A stretch of 64,000 nt of DNA from Pseudomonas wayambapalatensis (GCA_014268975.2 CP077096.1:2207501-2271500), one strand, 5' to 3'. Numbered from the stretch's first letter, positions 46,847-56,884 are shown. The notes: a model not told the origin generated them from the sequence alone. Numbers and translations: made by a program.

Positions 46847-48139
46847 TCACTGATTACGCGTCACCCGCCACACGGTATTGGCCAGGTCGTCGGCGATGAT
46901 CAGCGCGCCTTTCGGATCCACTGTCACCCCCACCGGGCGGCCGCGGGTCTTGCCATCCTCACCCCGAAAACCGGTGGCGAAGTCGATTGGCTCACCCGCT
47001 GGCTTGCCATTGCTGAACGGCACGAAGATCACCTTGTAGCCGACAGGATTGGGCCGGTTCCAGCTGCCGTGCTCGCCCACGAACACGCCATCGGCAAATT
47101 TCTCGCCCATCGCCGGCAGGGAAAAATCGACTCCCAGGGCGGCGACATGTGAACCGAGGCTGTAGTCCGGCTTGATCGCGGCGGCGACTTTCTCCTGATT
47201 CTGCGGTTGCGCGCGGGTATCGACGTTCTGCCCCCAGTAGCTCCAGGGCCATCCGTAGAAGGCGCCTTCGCGCACCGAGGTCAGGTAGTCGGGCACCAGG
47301 TCCGGCCCCAACTCGTCACGTTCGTTGACCACCGCCCACAGTTGCCCCGAATCAGGCTGGATGGTCAGCGCCGTCGGGTTGCGCAGGCCGGTGGCGTAGG
47401 GCTTGTGCGCGCCGGTCTGGGCGTCGATCTGCCAGACCATCGCGCGGTCGATCTCCACTTCCATGCCGCGCTCGGTGATGTTGCTGTTCGAGCCGATGCC
47501 CACATACAGATAGCGACCGTCCGGGCTGATGGTCAGCGCCTTGGTCCAATGGTGGTTGATCGCCGAGGGCAGCTCGGTAAGCGTGGTCGGCGGGCCATCG
47601 GCCTTGGTCTGGCCGTCCTGGTAATCGAAGCGCACCAGGGCATCCTGGTTGGCCACGTACAGCTTGCCATCGGCAAACGCCAGGCCGTAAGGGGCGTTGA
47701 GGTTGTCGGCGAACACTGTCTGCACTTCGTAGCGGCCGTCGCCATCGGCATCGCGCAGCAGCGTTAGGCGGTTGCCGCTTTTGACCTGGGTGTTGCCCTT
47801 GGCCTTGATCTGGCTGGCGATCACATCCTTGGGCTTGAGCTTGGCGGCATTGCCGCCACGGCCTTCTGCCACGATGATGTCGCCGTTGGGCAGGATCAGG
47901 GTCTGGCGCGGGATCTTCAGGTCGGTGGCGATGGCCGTGATGCTGTAGCCGTCCGGCACCTTGGGTTTCTGCTCGCCCCACAGTGCCGGTTCGGCGATCT
48001 TCATGCTCGGCAGCAGGCCACGTTCAGGGGCCGGAAGTTTCGGGTCGGGGCCGCGGGCCTGGGTGGCATCGCCGTCACCACCGCAGGCGGCCAGCAGCAG
48101 GCTCATGCTCAGGATCGACAGGGCAAGAGGCGTCTTCAT
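46847..48139 (-). CDS. Lipoprotein sugar (sorbosone-type) dehydrogenase
   Basis: The 430-residue product has a lipoprotein signal ending in LLLAACGG, so it is anchored at Cys about 19. The rest is a PQQ-type beta-propeller of the sorbosone dehydrogenase family: LPNGDIIVAEGRGGNAAKL, AFADGKLYVANQDALVRFDY, GIGSNSNITERGMEVEIDRA, VNERDELGPDLVPDY, and FVGEHGSWNRPNPVGYKVIFVPF. It should oxidise a sugar or aldehyde in the periplasm. The start codon overlaps the stop of the DUF2231 membrane-protein gene (ATGA), so the two are coupled and the membrane protein may be an electron-transfer or anchoring partner. Confidence 0.9.
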   Translation of the reverse strand: MKTPLALSILSMSLLLAACGGDGDATQARGPDPKLPAPERGLLPSMKIAEPALWGEQKPKVPDGYSITAIATDLKIPRQTLILPNGDIIVAEGRGGNAAKLKPKDVIASQIKAKGNTQVKSGNRLTLLRDADGDGRYEVQTVFADNLNAPYGLAFADGKLYVANQDALVRFDYQDGQTKADGPPTTLTELPSAINHHWTKALTISPDGRYLYVGIGSNSNITERGMEVEIDRAMVWQIDAQTGAHKPYATGLRNPTALTIQPDSGQLWAVVNERDELGPDLVPDYLTSVREGAFYGWPWSYWGQNVDTRAQPQNQEKVAAAIKPDYSLGSHVAALGVDFSLPAMGEKFADGVFVGEHGSWNRPNPVGYKVIFVPFSNGKPAGEPIDFATGFRGEDGKTRGRPVGVTVDPKGALIIADDLANTVWRVTRNQ

Positions 48140-48564
48140 GCGGCACCTCCCGAGCGCAGGTTGGTCAGGCCGACCCAGGTGGCGATGCAGGCCAGCACGC
48201 TGACGATCACCGACAGCACCAGCCCCGAGGGCATGACCGCCCAGGCGTCCTTGGCATGTTCGAAGGCGTTGACCAGCCCCAGCAGCCAGGTCACCACCAA
48301 CAGCAGCACGTACAGCACCGGGCGACCGGCCTTGCGCTCGGCGCGCACCAGGTTGGCCAGTGCGAACAGCACGGCCAGGCCGCAGAACAGCAGCCCTCCG
48401 GCGATCAGCCAGGCGGCGAAGTTGCTCCACTGGATCTGGAAGGTCTGGTAGTAGGCGATGTCACTGATCAATGCCCCGAGAAACAGCGGCACGGTGCCGG
48501 CCAGCAGGGTCGCATGCAGCGGCCCGGGCGTGCACCGGTAGGGGTCGTGGACGGTCGTGGTCAT
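48136..48564 (-). CDS. DUF2231 integral membrane protein
   Basis: A 142-residue protein with four predicted transmembrane helices (for example LHATLLAGTVPLFLGALISDIAYY and PVLYVLLLVVTWLLGLVNAFEHAKDAW). The His residues in the first and last of these fit the DUF2231 pattern, which may bind heme. It is the promoter-proximal gene of a two-gene operon with the sugar dehydrogenase, overlapping it by 4 bases. Function inferred only from this pairing. Confidence 0.87.
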   Translation of the reverse strand: MTTTVHDPYRCTPGPLHATLLAGTVPLFLGALISDIAYYQTFQIQWSNFAAWLIAGGLLFCGLAVLFALANLVRAERKAGRPVLYVLLLVVTWLLGLVNAFEHAKDAWAVMPSGLVLSVIVSVLACIATWVGLTNLRSGGAA

Positions 48565-48665
48565 GGCGGCTCCTTGTCGTTGGCGATGAAAGCCAGCGCG
48601 TTTACGCTGGCTGCGCCTAGGGAAGGATCACGCCGCAGGTCGGTTGGTTCAGTGCAATTTCGCGC

Positions 48666-49631
48666 TCAAGTATTTGGTTCGTGCAGCAAGTCCCCGTTCC
48701 GGTCCAGGTGATAGCGCTGAAGATCGCGCGCCAGGATCAAGCTGCCGTCGTAGTGGGCCTGGGCTTCGGCGTGGAGATCATCGATGCACGGGCTGCGCCG
48801 TGGATCGCCCTGGTAACGGGCGCTGAAGTGAGTCAACACCAGATTCTTGACCCCAGCCGATTGGGCGAATTTCGCCACCGCCTCGGCACTGCTGTGTCCG
48901 AAGCTGATGCCGGTGCGCTCGATCAGTGGCTGGGTGAAGGTCGCTTCGTGCACCAGTACATCCGCGCCCTTGGCAACTTCTGCCAACAGCTCGGGGCGAT
49001 CGTTGTCGCCACAGACGATGACCCGTCGCGCCGGTCGGGAGGCGCGCAGGTAGTGCCGTGGATAGAGCCTGCGGCCCTCGTGAACCACGGCAATGCCCTT
49101 TGCCAGCTCGCCCCACAGCGGGCCGCGCGGGATGCCGTCGGCCTCCAGGCGCGGGATGTCCAGGCGCGGCTCGGGATTGATCTCGGTGAACACATAACCA
49201 CGGCTCGGGACTCGGTGGGACAGCTCGACCGCATTGACCTGCAGGCTGGCGTTGCTCCAGTTGCCGAAGGTTTCGGCAGCGTGCAGGCACAGCTCGAAGG
49301 GCAGGTAGGTGTCGCTGACCGAAAGGCTCTGGCGCACCCAGTCGTGCAGGACAGTTGGCAGGATCAGCTCGAGTGGCTTGCTGCGCCCGGACATACCGGC
49401 GCTGGCCAGCAGACCGGGCAGACCGAAGCAGTGGTCGCCATGCACGTGGGTGATGAAGATCGCGCGAAGGTCGCGGACCGACAACGGCGTGTGCAGGAGC
49501 TGGTGCTGGGTCGCCTCGCCGCAATCGACCAAATACCAGCCGCTGCCGCTGGTGTCGATGACGGCCGTGGCGCTGACATTGCGCGCCTTGGTAGGCGCCC
49601 CGGCGCTGGTGCCCAGAAACAGCAGGTCCAT
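48666..49631 (-). CDS. rnz: Ribonuclease Z
   Basis: This 321-residue metallo-beta-lactamase-fold endonuclease matures tRNA 3' ends. Seen are [21 protein letters not shown], the zinc motif [45 protein letters not shown], and [13 protein letters not shown] with LTHFSARY. The length matches short-form RNase Z (ElaC type). I start at 49631, where the family start MDLLFLG lies, rather than at the longer upstream frame. Confidence 0.92.
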   Translation of the reverse strand: MDLLFLGTSAGAPTKARNVSATAVIDTSGSGWYLVDCGEATQHQLLHTPLSVRDLRAIFITHVHGDHCFGLPGLLASAGMSGRSKPLELILPTVLHDWVRQSLSVSDTYLPFELCLHAAETFGNWSNASLQVNAVELSHRVPSRGYVFTEINPEPRLDIPRLEADGIPRGPLWGELAKGIAVVHEGRRLYPRHYLRASRPARRVIVCGDNDRPELLAEVAKGADVLVHEATFTQPLIERTGISFGHSSAEAVAKFAQSAGVKNLVLTHFSARYQGDPRRSPCIDDLHAEAQAHYDGSLILARDLQRYHLDRNGDLLHEPNT

Positions 49632-49708
49632 GTGAAATGCTTCCAGAGAGTGTTGGCCCATTCTAAGGCGCGACACGCCTGTGGGCACAACTCGCGGTAG
49701 GCAGTGTG

Positions 49709-50326
49709 TCAGGCAAAGCTGCCGGTCTGCACCTCGCCACTGCGTCGGTAATGGGCGAGCAGTACCCCGCGTGGCGAGCTCAAGGACTCGACCAGGCTCA
49801 AGGCCGCCGGTTGCGCGTTGTCTGCGAACAGCCGTTTGCCGTGCCCGAGCATCACCGGGTTGATCAACAGGCGCAGCTCGTCCACCAATCCGGCTGCCAA
49901 CAGTTGCTGCACCAGTTCGGCGCTGCCTTGGGTGAGCAGTGCCGGGCCGTCCTGCTGCTTGAGCGCGCGCGCGGCCTGGATCACGTCAGCGCCCAAGGCG
50001 CGGCTGTTTTGCCAGTCGAGGGTGTCGGGGTGATGGGTGGCGACGTGCTTGGGCACCTTGTTAAACAGCTCGGCCATGGGCGCGTTGTCCGAATCCGCGC
50101 CGACCTTGGGCTAGTAGCCGGCAAAGATGTCGTAGGTCCGCCGCCCCAGCAGCAACTCGAAAGGCTGGCTGAACAGCGCTTGCATGACATGGCCAAAGGT
50201 TTCGTCGGCGTAGGGTACGAGCCAGCCGCCGAAACCGAAGCCTTGGCTGGTGTCTTCCTGCGGGCCGCCGGGGGCTTGCATGACGCCGTCCAGGCTGACG
50301 AACGCGGCAACGATGAGTGTGCGCAT
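49709..50326 (-). pseudogene. RibD-C (dihydrofolate reductase-like) protein with internal stop codon
   Basis: The frame reads a normal RibD C-terminal/DHFR-like protein of about 205 residues: MRTLIVAAFVSLDGVMQAPGG, GRRTYDIFAGY, then [43 protein letters not shown] and [13 protein letters not shown]. One TAG codon (50111-50113) interrupts it after FAGY at codon 72. The family has Trp here (FAGYWP), and TGG to TAG is a single-base change. Either a nonsense mutation or a sequencing error; the rest of the frame is fully conserved, so the loss is recent. Substrate of the intact family is unknown. Confidence 0.85.
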
Positions 50327-50526
50327 GGGTATGTCCTCGCGAGGGGGTGTTCGGGGCAGTGGAAGAATAGGTCACTGCGGTGCCTGAACATTGGTCGAAC
50401 GGGCAGGGCGCGAATCGACAGCCTGTTCTTTACCACTGGCAATCAGTCCCGCCTTTGGCACAAGCATCGCCTTGCAGGTGCGTTATAGTCCGGCGCGTGA
50501 ACCCTTTCCCCACAGGAGTGCCGCCC

Positions 50527-51339
50527 GTGACCGAGTACACCGCGTTCAAGGTCGAACTGACCGACAACATCGCCCATGTGCAGATCAATCGCCCGGAAAA
50601 AATCAACGCGATGAACGCTGCCTTCTGGGAGGAAATCGTAGAGATCTTCCAGTGGGTCGACGACACCGAGGCGGTGCGTGCGGTGGTTGTCAGTGGCGCG
50701 GGCAAGCATTTTTCCTCGGGGATCGACCTGATGATGCTGGCCTCGCTGGCCGGCCAGATGGGCAAGGACGCCGGCCGCAATGCGCGCCTGCTGCGCCGTA
50801 CCATCCTGCGTCTGCAAAGCTCGTTCACGGCTGTCGACAAGTGCCGCAAGCCGGTGTTGGCGGCGATTCAGGGCTATTGCATCGGCGGCGCCATCGACCT
50901 GGTGTCGGCCTGCGACATGCGCTATTGCAGCGCCGATGCGCAGTTCTCGATCAAGGAAATCGACATGGGCATGGCCGCCGATGTCGGCACCCTGCAACGT
51001 TTGCCACGTATCATCGGCGACGGCATGATGCGTGAGCTGGCCTACACCGGGCGTATGATCGATGCCAACGAGGCGTTGCGCATCGGCCTGGTCAACCGGG
51101 TGTATGACGACCAGGCGGCATTGCTCGACGGAGTCTTTGCCATCGCCCGGGAAATTGCAGGAAAATCACCCATCGCCGTGGCCGGTACCAAGGAGATGAT
51201 CAGCTACATGCGCGACCATCGTATCGACGATGGCCTGCAGTACATCGCCACCTGGAACGCTGCCATGCTGCAGTCAGAAGACCTGCGGGTCGCGGTGGCG
51301 GCCCATATGAACAAACAGAAACCGACGTTCGCCGACTGA
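50527..51339 (+). CDS. Enoyl-CoA hydratase/isomerase family protein
   Basis: The 270-residue crotonase-fold enzyme has AHVQINRPEKINAMNAAFW, the oxyanion-hole segment GKHFSSGIDLMM, and LAAIQGYCIGGAIDLVSACD with FSIKEIDMGMAADVGTLQRLP. The Asp in DMGMAADVG and the SSGIDL motif match delta3,5-delta2,4-dienoyl-CoA isomerases, so it likely helps degrade unsaturated fatty acids with conjugated double bonds. The start is taken as GTG at 50527 with AGGAG 8 bases upstream. The nudC gene follows after 36 bases. Confidence 0.88.
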   Translation: MTEYTAFKVELTDNIAHVQINRPEKINAMNAAFWEEIVEIFQWVDDTEAVRAVVVSGAGKHFSSGIDLMMLASLAGQMGKDAGRNARLLRRTILRLQSSFTAVDKCRKPVLAAIQGYCIGGAIDLVSACDMRYCSADAQFSIKEIDMGMAADVGTLQRLPRIIGDGMMRELAYTGRMIDANEALRIGLVNRVYDDQAALLDGVFAIAREIAGKSPIAVAGTKEMISYMRDHRIDDGLQYIATWNAAMLQSEDLRVAVAAHMNKQKPTFAD

Positions 51340-51375
51340 CCTCCTGACGGCGCACGCGCCTGAAGAGAGCCGAAC

Positions 51376-52206
51376 ATGTCAGCACGCTGGACTACCGCAG
51401 TACTCGACCCGCAGACCGCTGGCGGCCTGGCCGTCGCCCGCAGTCCTGCGGGGTTCCTGGTGGATGACAACGGTGCGTTGTTCCCGCGTGACTGGCTCAA
51501 GCGCCAGGAGCTGGACGTGCTCTGCGAGCACGGAATCGGTCATTTCGACGGCGAGCCGGTGTTCCTCCTGGAGCTGCGCACTGCCAGCGAACTGCCGGGC
51601 ATGAGCTGGCGCGGCCTGCGCCAGTTCATGCTCGAAGGCGACTTCGACACCTACAAGCTGCTGGGTTATGCCGCACAGATCGGCACCTGGGCGCGCGAGC
51701 ATCGTTTCTGCGGCAGTTGCGGCCAGCCGATGACGCAGATCCGCTGGGAGCGGGCGATGTACTGCCAGGCCTGCGACCTGCGCAGCTACCCGCGCATCTC
51801 GCCCAGCATGATCGTGCTGGTGACCCGTGGCGACGAAATCCTGCTGGCGCGTTCACCGCGCTTCGTCACCGGGGTGTACAGCACCCTGGCCGGCTTTGCC
51901 GAACCGGGAGAGTCGGCTGAGGATTGCCTGGTGCGCGAAGTGCGCGAGGAAGTGGCGGTGCAGGTCAAGAACATCCAGTACGTGGGCAGCCAGTGCTGGC
52001 CGTTCCCGCATTCGATGATGCTGGGCTTCCACGCCGAGTACGCGGGCGGCGAGATCGTCATGCAGCCTGACGAGATCGAGGATGCCCAGTGGTTCAGCGT
52101 ACACGACCTGCCGCCATTGCCCGCCGGACGTTCCATCGCCCGTTACCTGATCGACCTGTACGTGGCGCGACGGCTGGGGTTGGCGGAGCCGGTGCTGCCG
52201 ACCTGA
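51376..52206 (+). CDS. nudC: NADH pyrophosphatase NudC
   Basis: This 276-residue Nudix hydrolase has the NudC layout: an N-terminal domain, a zinc ribbon (CGSCGQPM ... [14 protein letters not shown]), and a Nudix box [21 protein letters not shown] followed by the NADH-specific [18 protein letters not shown]. It hydrolyses NAD(H) and removes NAD caps from RNA. The start follows GAGAGCC purines. Co-directional with the enoyl-CoA hydratase gene. Confidence 0.95.
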   Translation: MSARWTTAVLDPQTAGGLAVARSPAGFLVDDNGALFPRDWLKRQELDVLCEHGIGHFDGEPVFLLELRTASELPGMSWRGLRQFMLEGDFDTYKLLGYAAQIGTWAREHRFCGSCGQPMTQIRWERAMYCQACDLRSYPRISPSMIVLVTRGDEILLARSPRFVTGVYSTLAGFAEPGESAEDCLVREVREEVAVQVKNIQYVGSQCWPFPHSMMLGFHAEYAGGEIVMQPDEIEDAQWFSVHDLPPLPAGRSIARYLIDLYVARRLGLAEPVLPT

Positions 52207-52214
52207 CTCAGCCC

Positions 52215-52994
52215 TCAGGCCTGGCCGAACCAATGCTGCCAGGCCAGGCGCACGGTCAGTGCCAGCACCACGGTGATGAACACCGGGCGAATGAACTTGC
52301 TGCCGCCGCTGATCGCGGTGCGGGCGCCGAAGAACGCGCCGATCATCACCGACACGCCCATGGCCAGGCCGACGATATAGTCCACTTGCCCGGAAATCAC
52401 GAACACCGTCAGCGCAGCGATGTTGCTGACGAAGTTCATGCTGCGCGCCACACCACTGGCACGTACCAGGTCGATGGGGTAGAGCAGCAGCGTGCTTACC
52501 GTCCAGAACGCACCCGTGCCGGGGCCTGCCACGCCGTCGTAGAAACCTAGGCTGAAACCCTGGGGGAACTGCCATTTTTTCCTGATCGGTGCATCGGCAT
52601 CCAGCGGCGCCTTGGGGGTGCCGCCGAACAGCAGGTACAGGCCACAGGCGAAGACGATCACCGGCAGCATCTTGTTCAGCCATTCGGCGGGCATGTAGTG
52701 GGCGATCACCGCGCCGATCAGCGCGCCGCTCAGGGTGCCGACGATTGCCAGGCGCCACTGGGCCGGGTGGAACAACTTGCGCCGGTAGTAGGTGAACCCG
52801 GCGGTGGCCGAGCCGAAGGTCGAGCTGAGCTTGTTGGTGCCCAGCACCAGGTGCGGCGGCATGCCGGCGGTGAGTAGGGCGGGGGTGGTGAGCAGGCCGC
52901 CACCACCGGCAATGGCATCGATGAAACCGGCGACGAAGGCCACTGCGGCGAGAATCAGCAGGGTAAGCGGTTCTACGGTGAGTTCGAAGGGCAT
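52215..52994 (-). CDS. TSUP-family permease (TauE/SafE)
   Basis: The 259-residue inner-membrane protein has eight predicted transmembrane helices and the twin TSUP motifs FVAGFIDAIAGGGGLLTTPALL and LGFYDGVAGPGTGAFWTVS. The family exports or imports sulfonates, sulfite and other sulfur anions; the substrate is not predictable. It starts at 52994, where the family begins. It is convergent with nudC, 8 bases apart. Confidence 0.9.
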   Translation of the reverse strand: MPFELTVEPLTLLILAAVAFVAGFIDAIAGGGGLLTTPALLTAGMPPHLVLGTNKLSSTFGSATAGFTYYRRKLFHPAQWRLAIVGTLSGALIGAVIAHYMPAEWLNKMLPVIVFACGLYLLFGGTPKAPLDADAPIRKKWQFPQGFSLGFYDGVAGPGTGAFWTVSTLLLYPIDLVRASGVARSMNFVSNIAALTVFVISGQVDYIVGLAMGVSVMIGAFFGARTAISGGSKFIRPVFITVVLALTVRLAWQHWFGQA

Positions 52995-53104
52995 GGGACG
53001 GCTTTCAGGCTGCAGGCGAGGGCGCGGCAAAAGGTCGCGCCAGAGGCTGCACATGGTAGCCCCCGGGGCGCGCCCTTGCCAGCGTGCTCGGGCGTCCGTT
53101 GCTT

Positions 53105-54004
53105 CTAGCCCTGCGCAAACAACTCGCTGATCACCCGGCGCAACCACACACTGCGTGGCGCCTGCTGGAAGCGTGCGTGCCAGAACTGCTTGAGGTCGTA
53201 GCAGGGGATCTCTACCGGCGGCTCGACGATCTGCACGTTCACGGTATCCAGGTACAGGTTGGCCACGGTGCGCGGCAGTACCACCACCAGGTCGGACTGC
53301 TCGATGATCGAGGGCACGCTCATGTAGTGCGAGGTCTCGAGCACGATGTTGCGCTTGATCCCCGCTTCGTTCAGGTGCGCCTCGAACATCTCCTGGCGGC
53401 GGCAGCCGACGCGCACCTGCAGGTGCTCCATGCGGGCGAAATCCTCGAGCGCCAGGCGCTCGCGGGCCAGTGGGTGACCGCGGCGCAGCATGCAGGTGAG
53501 GTCGTGGGAGAACAGCCGTTGCTGGTAGATGTTGGGGGCCGTGAGGTCGGGGAAATAACCGAGCACGGCATCGACCTTGCCGTCATGCAGGCTGTCGGTG
53601 AGCGCATCGGGCGCCAGGCTGAGCGTGCGCAGGCGAACGCGTGGCGCGAGCTGGCGCAGCTTCTGGAACAACGGCGGCAGGAACACCACCTCGCCGATCT
53701 CGCTCAGGCATAACACGAACTCGTCTTCGGCGATGGCGGGGTCGAAGGTCGGGCTGCTGAGGATGTCACGGTCGATGATTTCGATGACTTCGCGGGTGCG
53801 CTCGATGATGCCCTGGGCTCGTGGCGTGGCCTCCATGCCGGCACCGGAGCGGATGAAAAGCGGATCCTGCAGCGAATGGCGCAGACGGGCGAGGGCGGCG
53901 CTGGCGGCGGGCTGGCTGATGCCCAGCTGTTTCGCCGCAGCGGTGACGTTGCCGGTTTCGTAGACGGCCAGCAGGACGCGTAGCAGATTGAGGTCGGTGC
54001 GCAT
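53105..54004 (-). CDS. LysR-type regulator, probably of the adjacent aromatic pathway remnant
   Basis: The 299-residue LysR protein has the helix-turn-helix NLLRVLLAVYETGNVTAAAKQLGISQPAASAALARLR and an effector domain of the NodD/LinR-like subgroup (FVLCLSEIGEVVFLPPLF). The ATG at 54004 is used; a TTG 12 bases earlier is the alternative. It is divergent from a truncated ring-cleavage-type VOC gene, which suggests it regulated an aromatic catabolism operon now deleted. Confidence 0.88.
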   Translation of the reverse strand: MRTDLNLLRVLLAVYETGNVTAAAKQLGISQPAASAALARLRHSLQDPLFIRSGAGMEATPRAQGIIERTREVIEIIDRDILSSPTFDPAIAEDEFVLCLSEIGEVVFLPPLFQKLRQLAPRVRLRTLSLAPDALTDSLHDGKVDAVLGYFPDLTAPNIYQQRLFSHDLTCMLRRGHPLARERLALEDFARMEHLQVRVGCRRQEMFEAHLNEAGIKRNIVLETSHYMSVPSIIEQSDLVVVLPRTVANLYLDTVNVQIVEPPVEIPCYDLKQFWHARFQQAPRSVWLRRVISELFAQG

Positions 54005-54110
54005 CTCTATAATCAAATCAAATAGTGCGAATAAAGAGAATTAGCTTCTGCGATTAAGCGCCGGTTGCGAGGATGAGTCCAGACAAAAATAAAACCAAGG
54101 GACTCCACCC

Positions 54111-54599
54111 ATGATCAACCTGCACGATATCCGCTACGTGCGCCTGGGGACCGCCAACCTGGACGACGCACGCCGCTACGCGACGCAGATCCTCGGTTTG
54201 CAGGTGGCCCGCGAGGCCAACGGTGCGGTGTATTTTCGCTCCGACAGCCGCGACCACACACTGTGCTACTACGAGGGCGACCCGCGTGAAACCACCACCG
54301 CCTTCGAAGTCACCAGCAGCGATGAGCTGGAGCACGCTGCCGTGCTGCTCGAGCGCAATGCCTTCAAGGTGGTGCATGGCTCGCGTGAAGACGCCGAGGT
54401 GCGCCACGTCAACGAGCTGATCCGCTTCAAGGACCACAGCGGCAACAACATCGAACTGGTGCTGCGCCCCCATGCCAGCTGGCCGGCTGAAGCGCCTCCC
54501 GCGCACTCCTGGTCCCTGATCGAACACCAGCGCCCGCTTCCTGACAGAAGCGGCGTCGGGCGCGGCTTGCCTGCGCCCGGTGTTCGGCGCTGCACATAA
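54111..54599 (+). pseudogene. VOC-family (extradiol dioxygenase-like) protein, C-terminal half replaced
   Basis: Residues 1-122 form an intact N-terminal VOC domain: IRYVRLGTANLDDARRYATQILGL, GAVYFRSDSRDHTLCYYEGD, and RFKDHSGNNIELVLRPHAS. Related two-domain proteins are about 300 residues, with the metal-binding C-terminal domain following. Here, after about residue 122, a 40-residue tail unlike any VOC sequence (AEAPPAHSWSLIEHQRPLPD...) ends the frame. A deletion has apparently joined this gene to the end of another. The N-terminal domain usually does not bind metal, so activity is doubtful. Confidence 0.7.
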
Positions 54600-54624
54600 C
54601 AACAAGAAACGAGGAACACACAGT

Positions 54625-55952
54625 ATGTCTTGCAAACGGTCTTCTTCCGTTCCCGGGATGATCGCCCTGGCGCTGGCCCCCCTGACCACCCAGGCCGCCG
54701 GCCTGATCGAGGATTCACGCGCGCGCCTGGAAATGCGCAACATCTACTTCAACCAGGACAACCGCAGCGGCAGCGCCAACCCGTCCAAGCAGGAGGAGTG
54801 GGGCCAGGGCTTTCTGTTCGACTTCACTTCCGGCTACACCGAGGGCGCCGTCGGTGTCGGTGTCGATGCCCTGGGCATGCTTGGCATCCGTCTGGATTCG
54901 GGCAAGGGCACCCACTACAACCCGCAGAGTACCAATCGCGGTGGCCTGGCGTTTCCCACCGACAGCGATGGTCGTGCGGTCGATGAGTTCAGCACCCTGG
55001 GCGTGACCGGCAAGCTGCGCGTTGCCAAGACCGAGGCGCGGCTCGGCACGTTGCGTCCGAAGATGCCGGTGCTGACGCTCAACGACGGTCGCCTGTTGCC
55101 GGAAACCTTCGAAGGCCTGCAGATCACCTCGCGCGACCTGGACAACTTCACCTTCACCGGCGGGCAGATCCAGCGGGTCAAGAGCCGCAACTCGTCGAAC
55201 AACGAAGGCATGGCGATCGCCGGGGCGGGCCGTTCGGCAAGCGCAGCAATGCGTTCAACTTCTTCGGCGTCGACTACGCCGTGAGCCGCGACCTGACCTT
55301 GCAGTACTACTACGGCGAGCTTGAGGACTTCTACCGCCAGCACTTTGTCGGCCTGGTGCACCAACTGGCCTTGCCGGTGGGCAGCCTCAAGACCGACCTG
55401 CGCTACTTCGACAGTGGCCCGTCGGGGCGCAACGGCAGTGTGGCCGGGCGGGCCGAGGGCTATCGCAGTGCCGGTTTCGGCAATAACGGCAAAGTCGACA
55501 ATCAGGCGTTCGCCGGGTTGTTCACCTACAGCCTCGGCGGTCATGGATTCAGCCTGGGTTACCAGCAACTCGAAGGCGACAGCGATTTCCCCTTCGTCAA
55601 CCAGGGCGATGGCTCGGCCACCTACCTGATCACCGACCGCCAGACCGGCGCGCGTTTCCAGAAAGCCGGGGAGCGGACCTGGGTGGCGCAGCACACCTAC
55701 AACTTCGCCGCTGTCGGCATTCCGGGCCTGACGACGCTGCTGGCCTACCAGCGCGGCGACAACATCAAGTCGGCGCAGGGCGACCAGCATGAATGGGAAC
55801 GCAATTTCTGGGTGACCTATGCCGTGCAGGGCGAGACCTTCAAGGGCCTGTCGTTCTCCTGGCGCAACGCCAGCTTGCGCAGCACCTACGCCAACCAGCG
55901 TGACCTGGACGAGAACCGTCTCTACATCACCTACAGCTTGCCGTTGTTCTGA
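54625..55952 (+). pseudogene. OprD-family porin, frameshifted
   Basis: Two frames together encode a complete OprD porin of about 440 residues. The first (54625 to about 55220) has signal peptide, LIEDSRARLEMRNIYFNQDNR and DGRLLPETFEGLQITSRDLDNF. The second (about 55230-55952) continues with FGKRSNAFNFFGVDYAVSRDLTLQYYYGELEDFYR and ends in [10 protein letters not shown]. The shift lies in the G-rich stretch at about 55219-55232. OprD members next to aromatic pathways import aromatic acids (BenF/OpdK type). A one-base change would restore the gene, so it is a recent mutation or a sequence error. Confidence 0.85.
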
Positions 55953-55984
55953 AGCACAGCCGACCGCTTCGCGGCCCCATCGCA

Positions 55985-56030
55985 GCAAGCCCGTGCCTGT
56001 GAGGGCGGGTTTGCCTGCAAGGGGCCGGCA
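55985..56030. repeat. REP-like element
   Basis: CAAGCCCGTGCCTGTGAGGGCGGGTTTGCCTGCAAGG contains a degenerate REP palindrome between the porin and chemoreceptor pseudogenes. Confidence 0.5.
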
Positions 56031-56064
56031 CCGTCAACCCCTACCATCGACTTCGAGACTCCCC

Positions 56065-56695
56065 ATGACCCACTGGCTCGGCAACCTGGGCATCAAGCTC
56101 AAACTGGCGCTGGGCTTTGCCCTGGTGCTGGCCCTCACTGTGGTCCTCGCGCTGCAGAGCGGGTCCAGCCTGGGCAAGTTGATCGGCAGCAGCGATCACC
56201 TGGAAGACATCGCGCAACAGACCAACCTGCTGGCCTTGAATGCCGCCATCGAGGCGGCACGGGCAGGGGAGGCGGGGCGTGGTTTTGCCGTGGTGGCCGA
56301 CGAGGTGCGCAGCCTCGCCCAGCGTACACAGCAGTCCACCGAGGAAATCGAAGCGCTGGTCGAGGGCCTGCGCAGTGGTGCCGAACAGGCGGCTACGATC
56401 ATGGATGCCGGGCGTGGCTTGACCGAGCGCAGTGTCGAGCTTACGCGTCAGGCCGGGGTGGCGCTGGGCAGCATCACCCAGGCGGTGTCGAGCATTCAGG
56501 GGATGAACCAGCAGATTGCTGCTGCCGCCGAACAGCAGAGCCTGGTGGCCGAGGAGATCAGCCAGCAATGTGCTGGGTGTGCGCCAGGTGTGTGAGCAGA
56601 CGGCAGCGGCCAGTGAAGAAACAGCGGCCTCGAGCGCCGAGCTGGCGCGGTTGGGGGAGCAGTTGCAGGAGATGGTCGAGCGGTTCGTGGTGTGA
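56065..56695 (+). pseudogene. Methyl-accepting chemotaxis protein with deleted sensor and frameshift
   Basis: The frame starts with a chemoreceptor N-terminus ([26 protein letters not shown], first transmembrane helix). At about residue 47 it jumps to the signalling tip [41 protein letters not shown], so the periplasmic sensor, second helix, HAMP and half the coiled coil are gone. Near 56561-56568 a one-base insertion shifts the frame; the true end, [21 protein letters not shown]...MVERFVV, is readable in another frame to 56695. A typical protein is over 500 residues. Not functional. Confidence 0.85.
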
Positions 56696-56884
56696 TTGCG
56701 GGGAAGCCGCGCCCCCCACCTTAGCTGTGGTCAACGCCGGCAAGGGCGATGGTCGTCCGGGCCTCAGGCGCAGCACGGCAGGAGGGCCAGCGGAACCCTG
56801 GCATGATGCACTTCGCTGCCCGAGCATTCACGCGCGATCACCGCCAGTGCTACAGTCGCTTCTTTTTTGCCCCGAGGATGGAAC

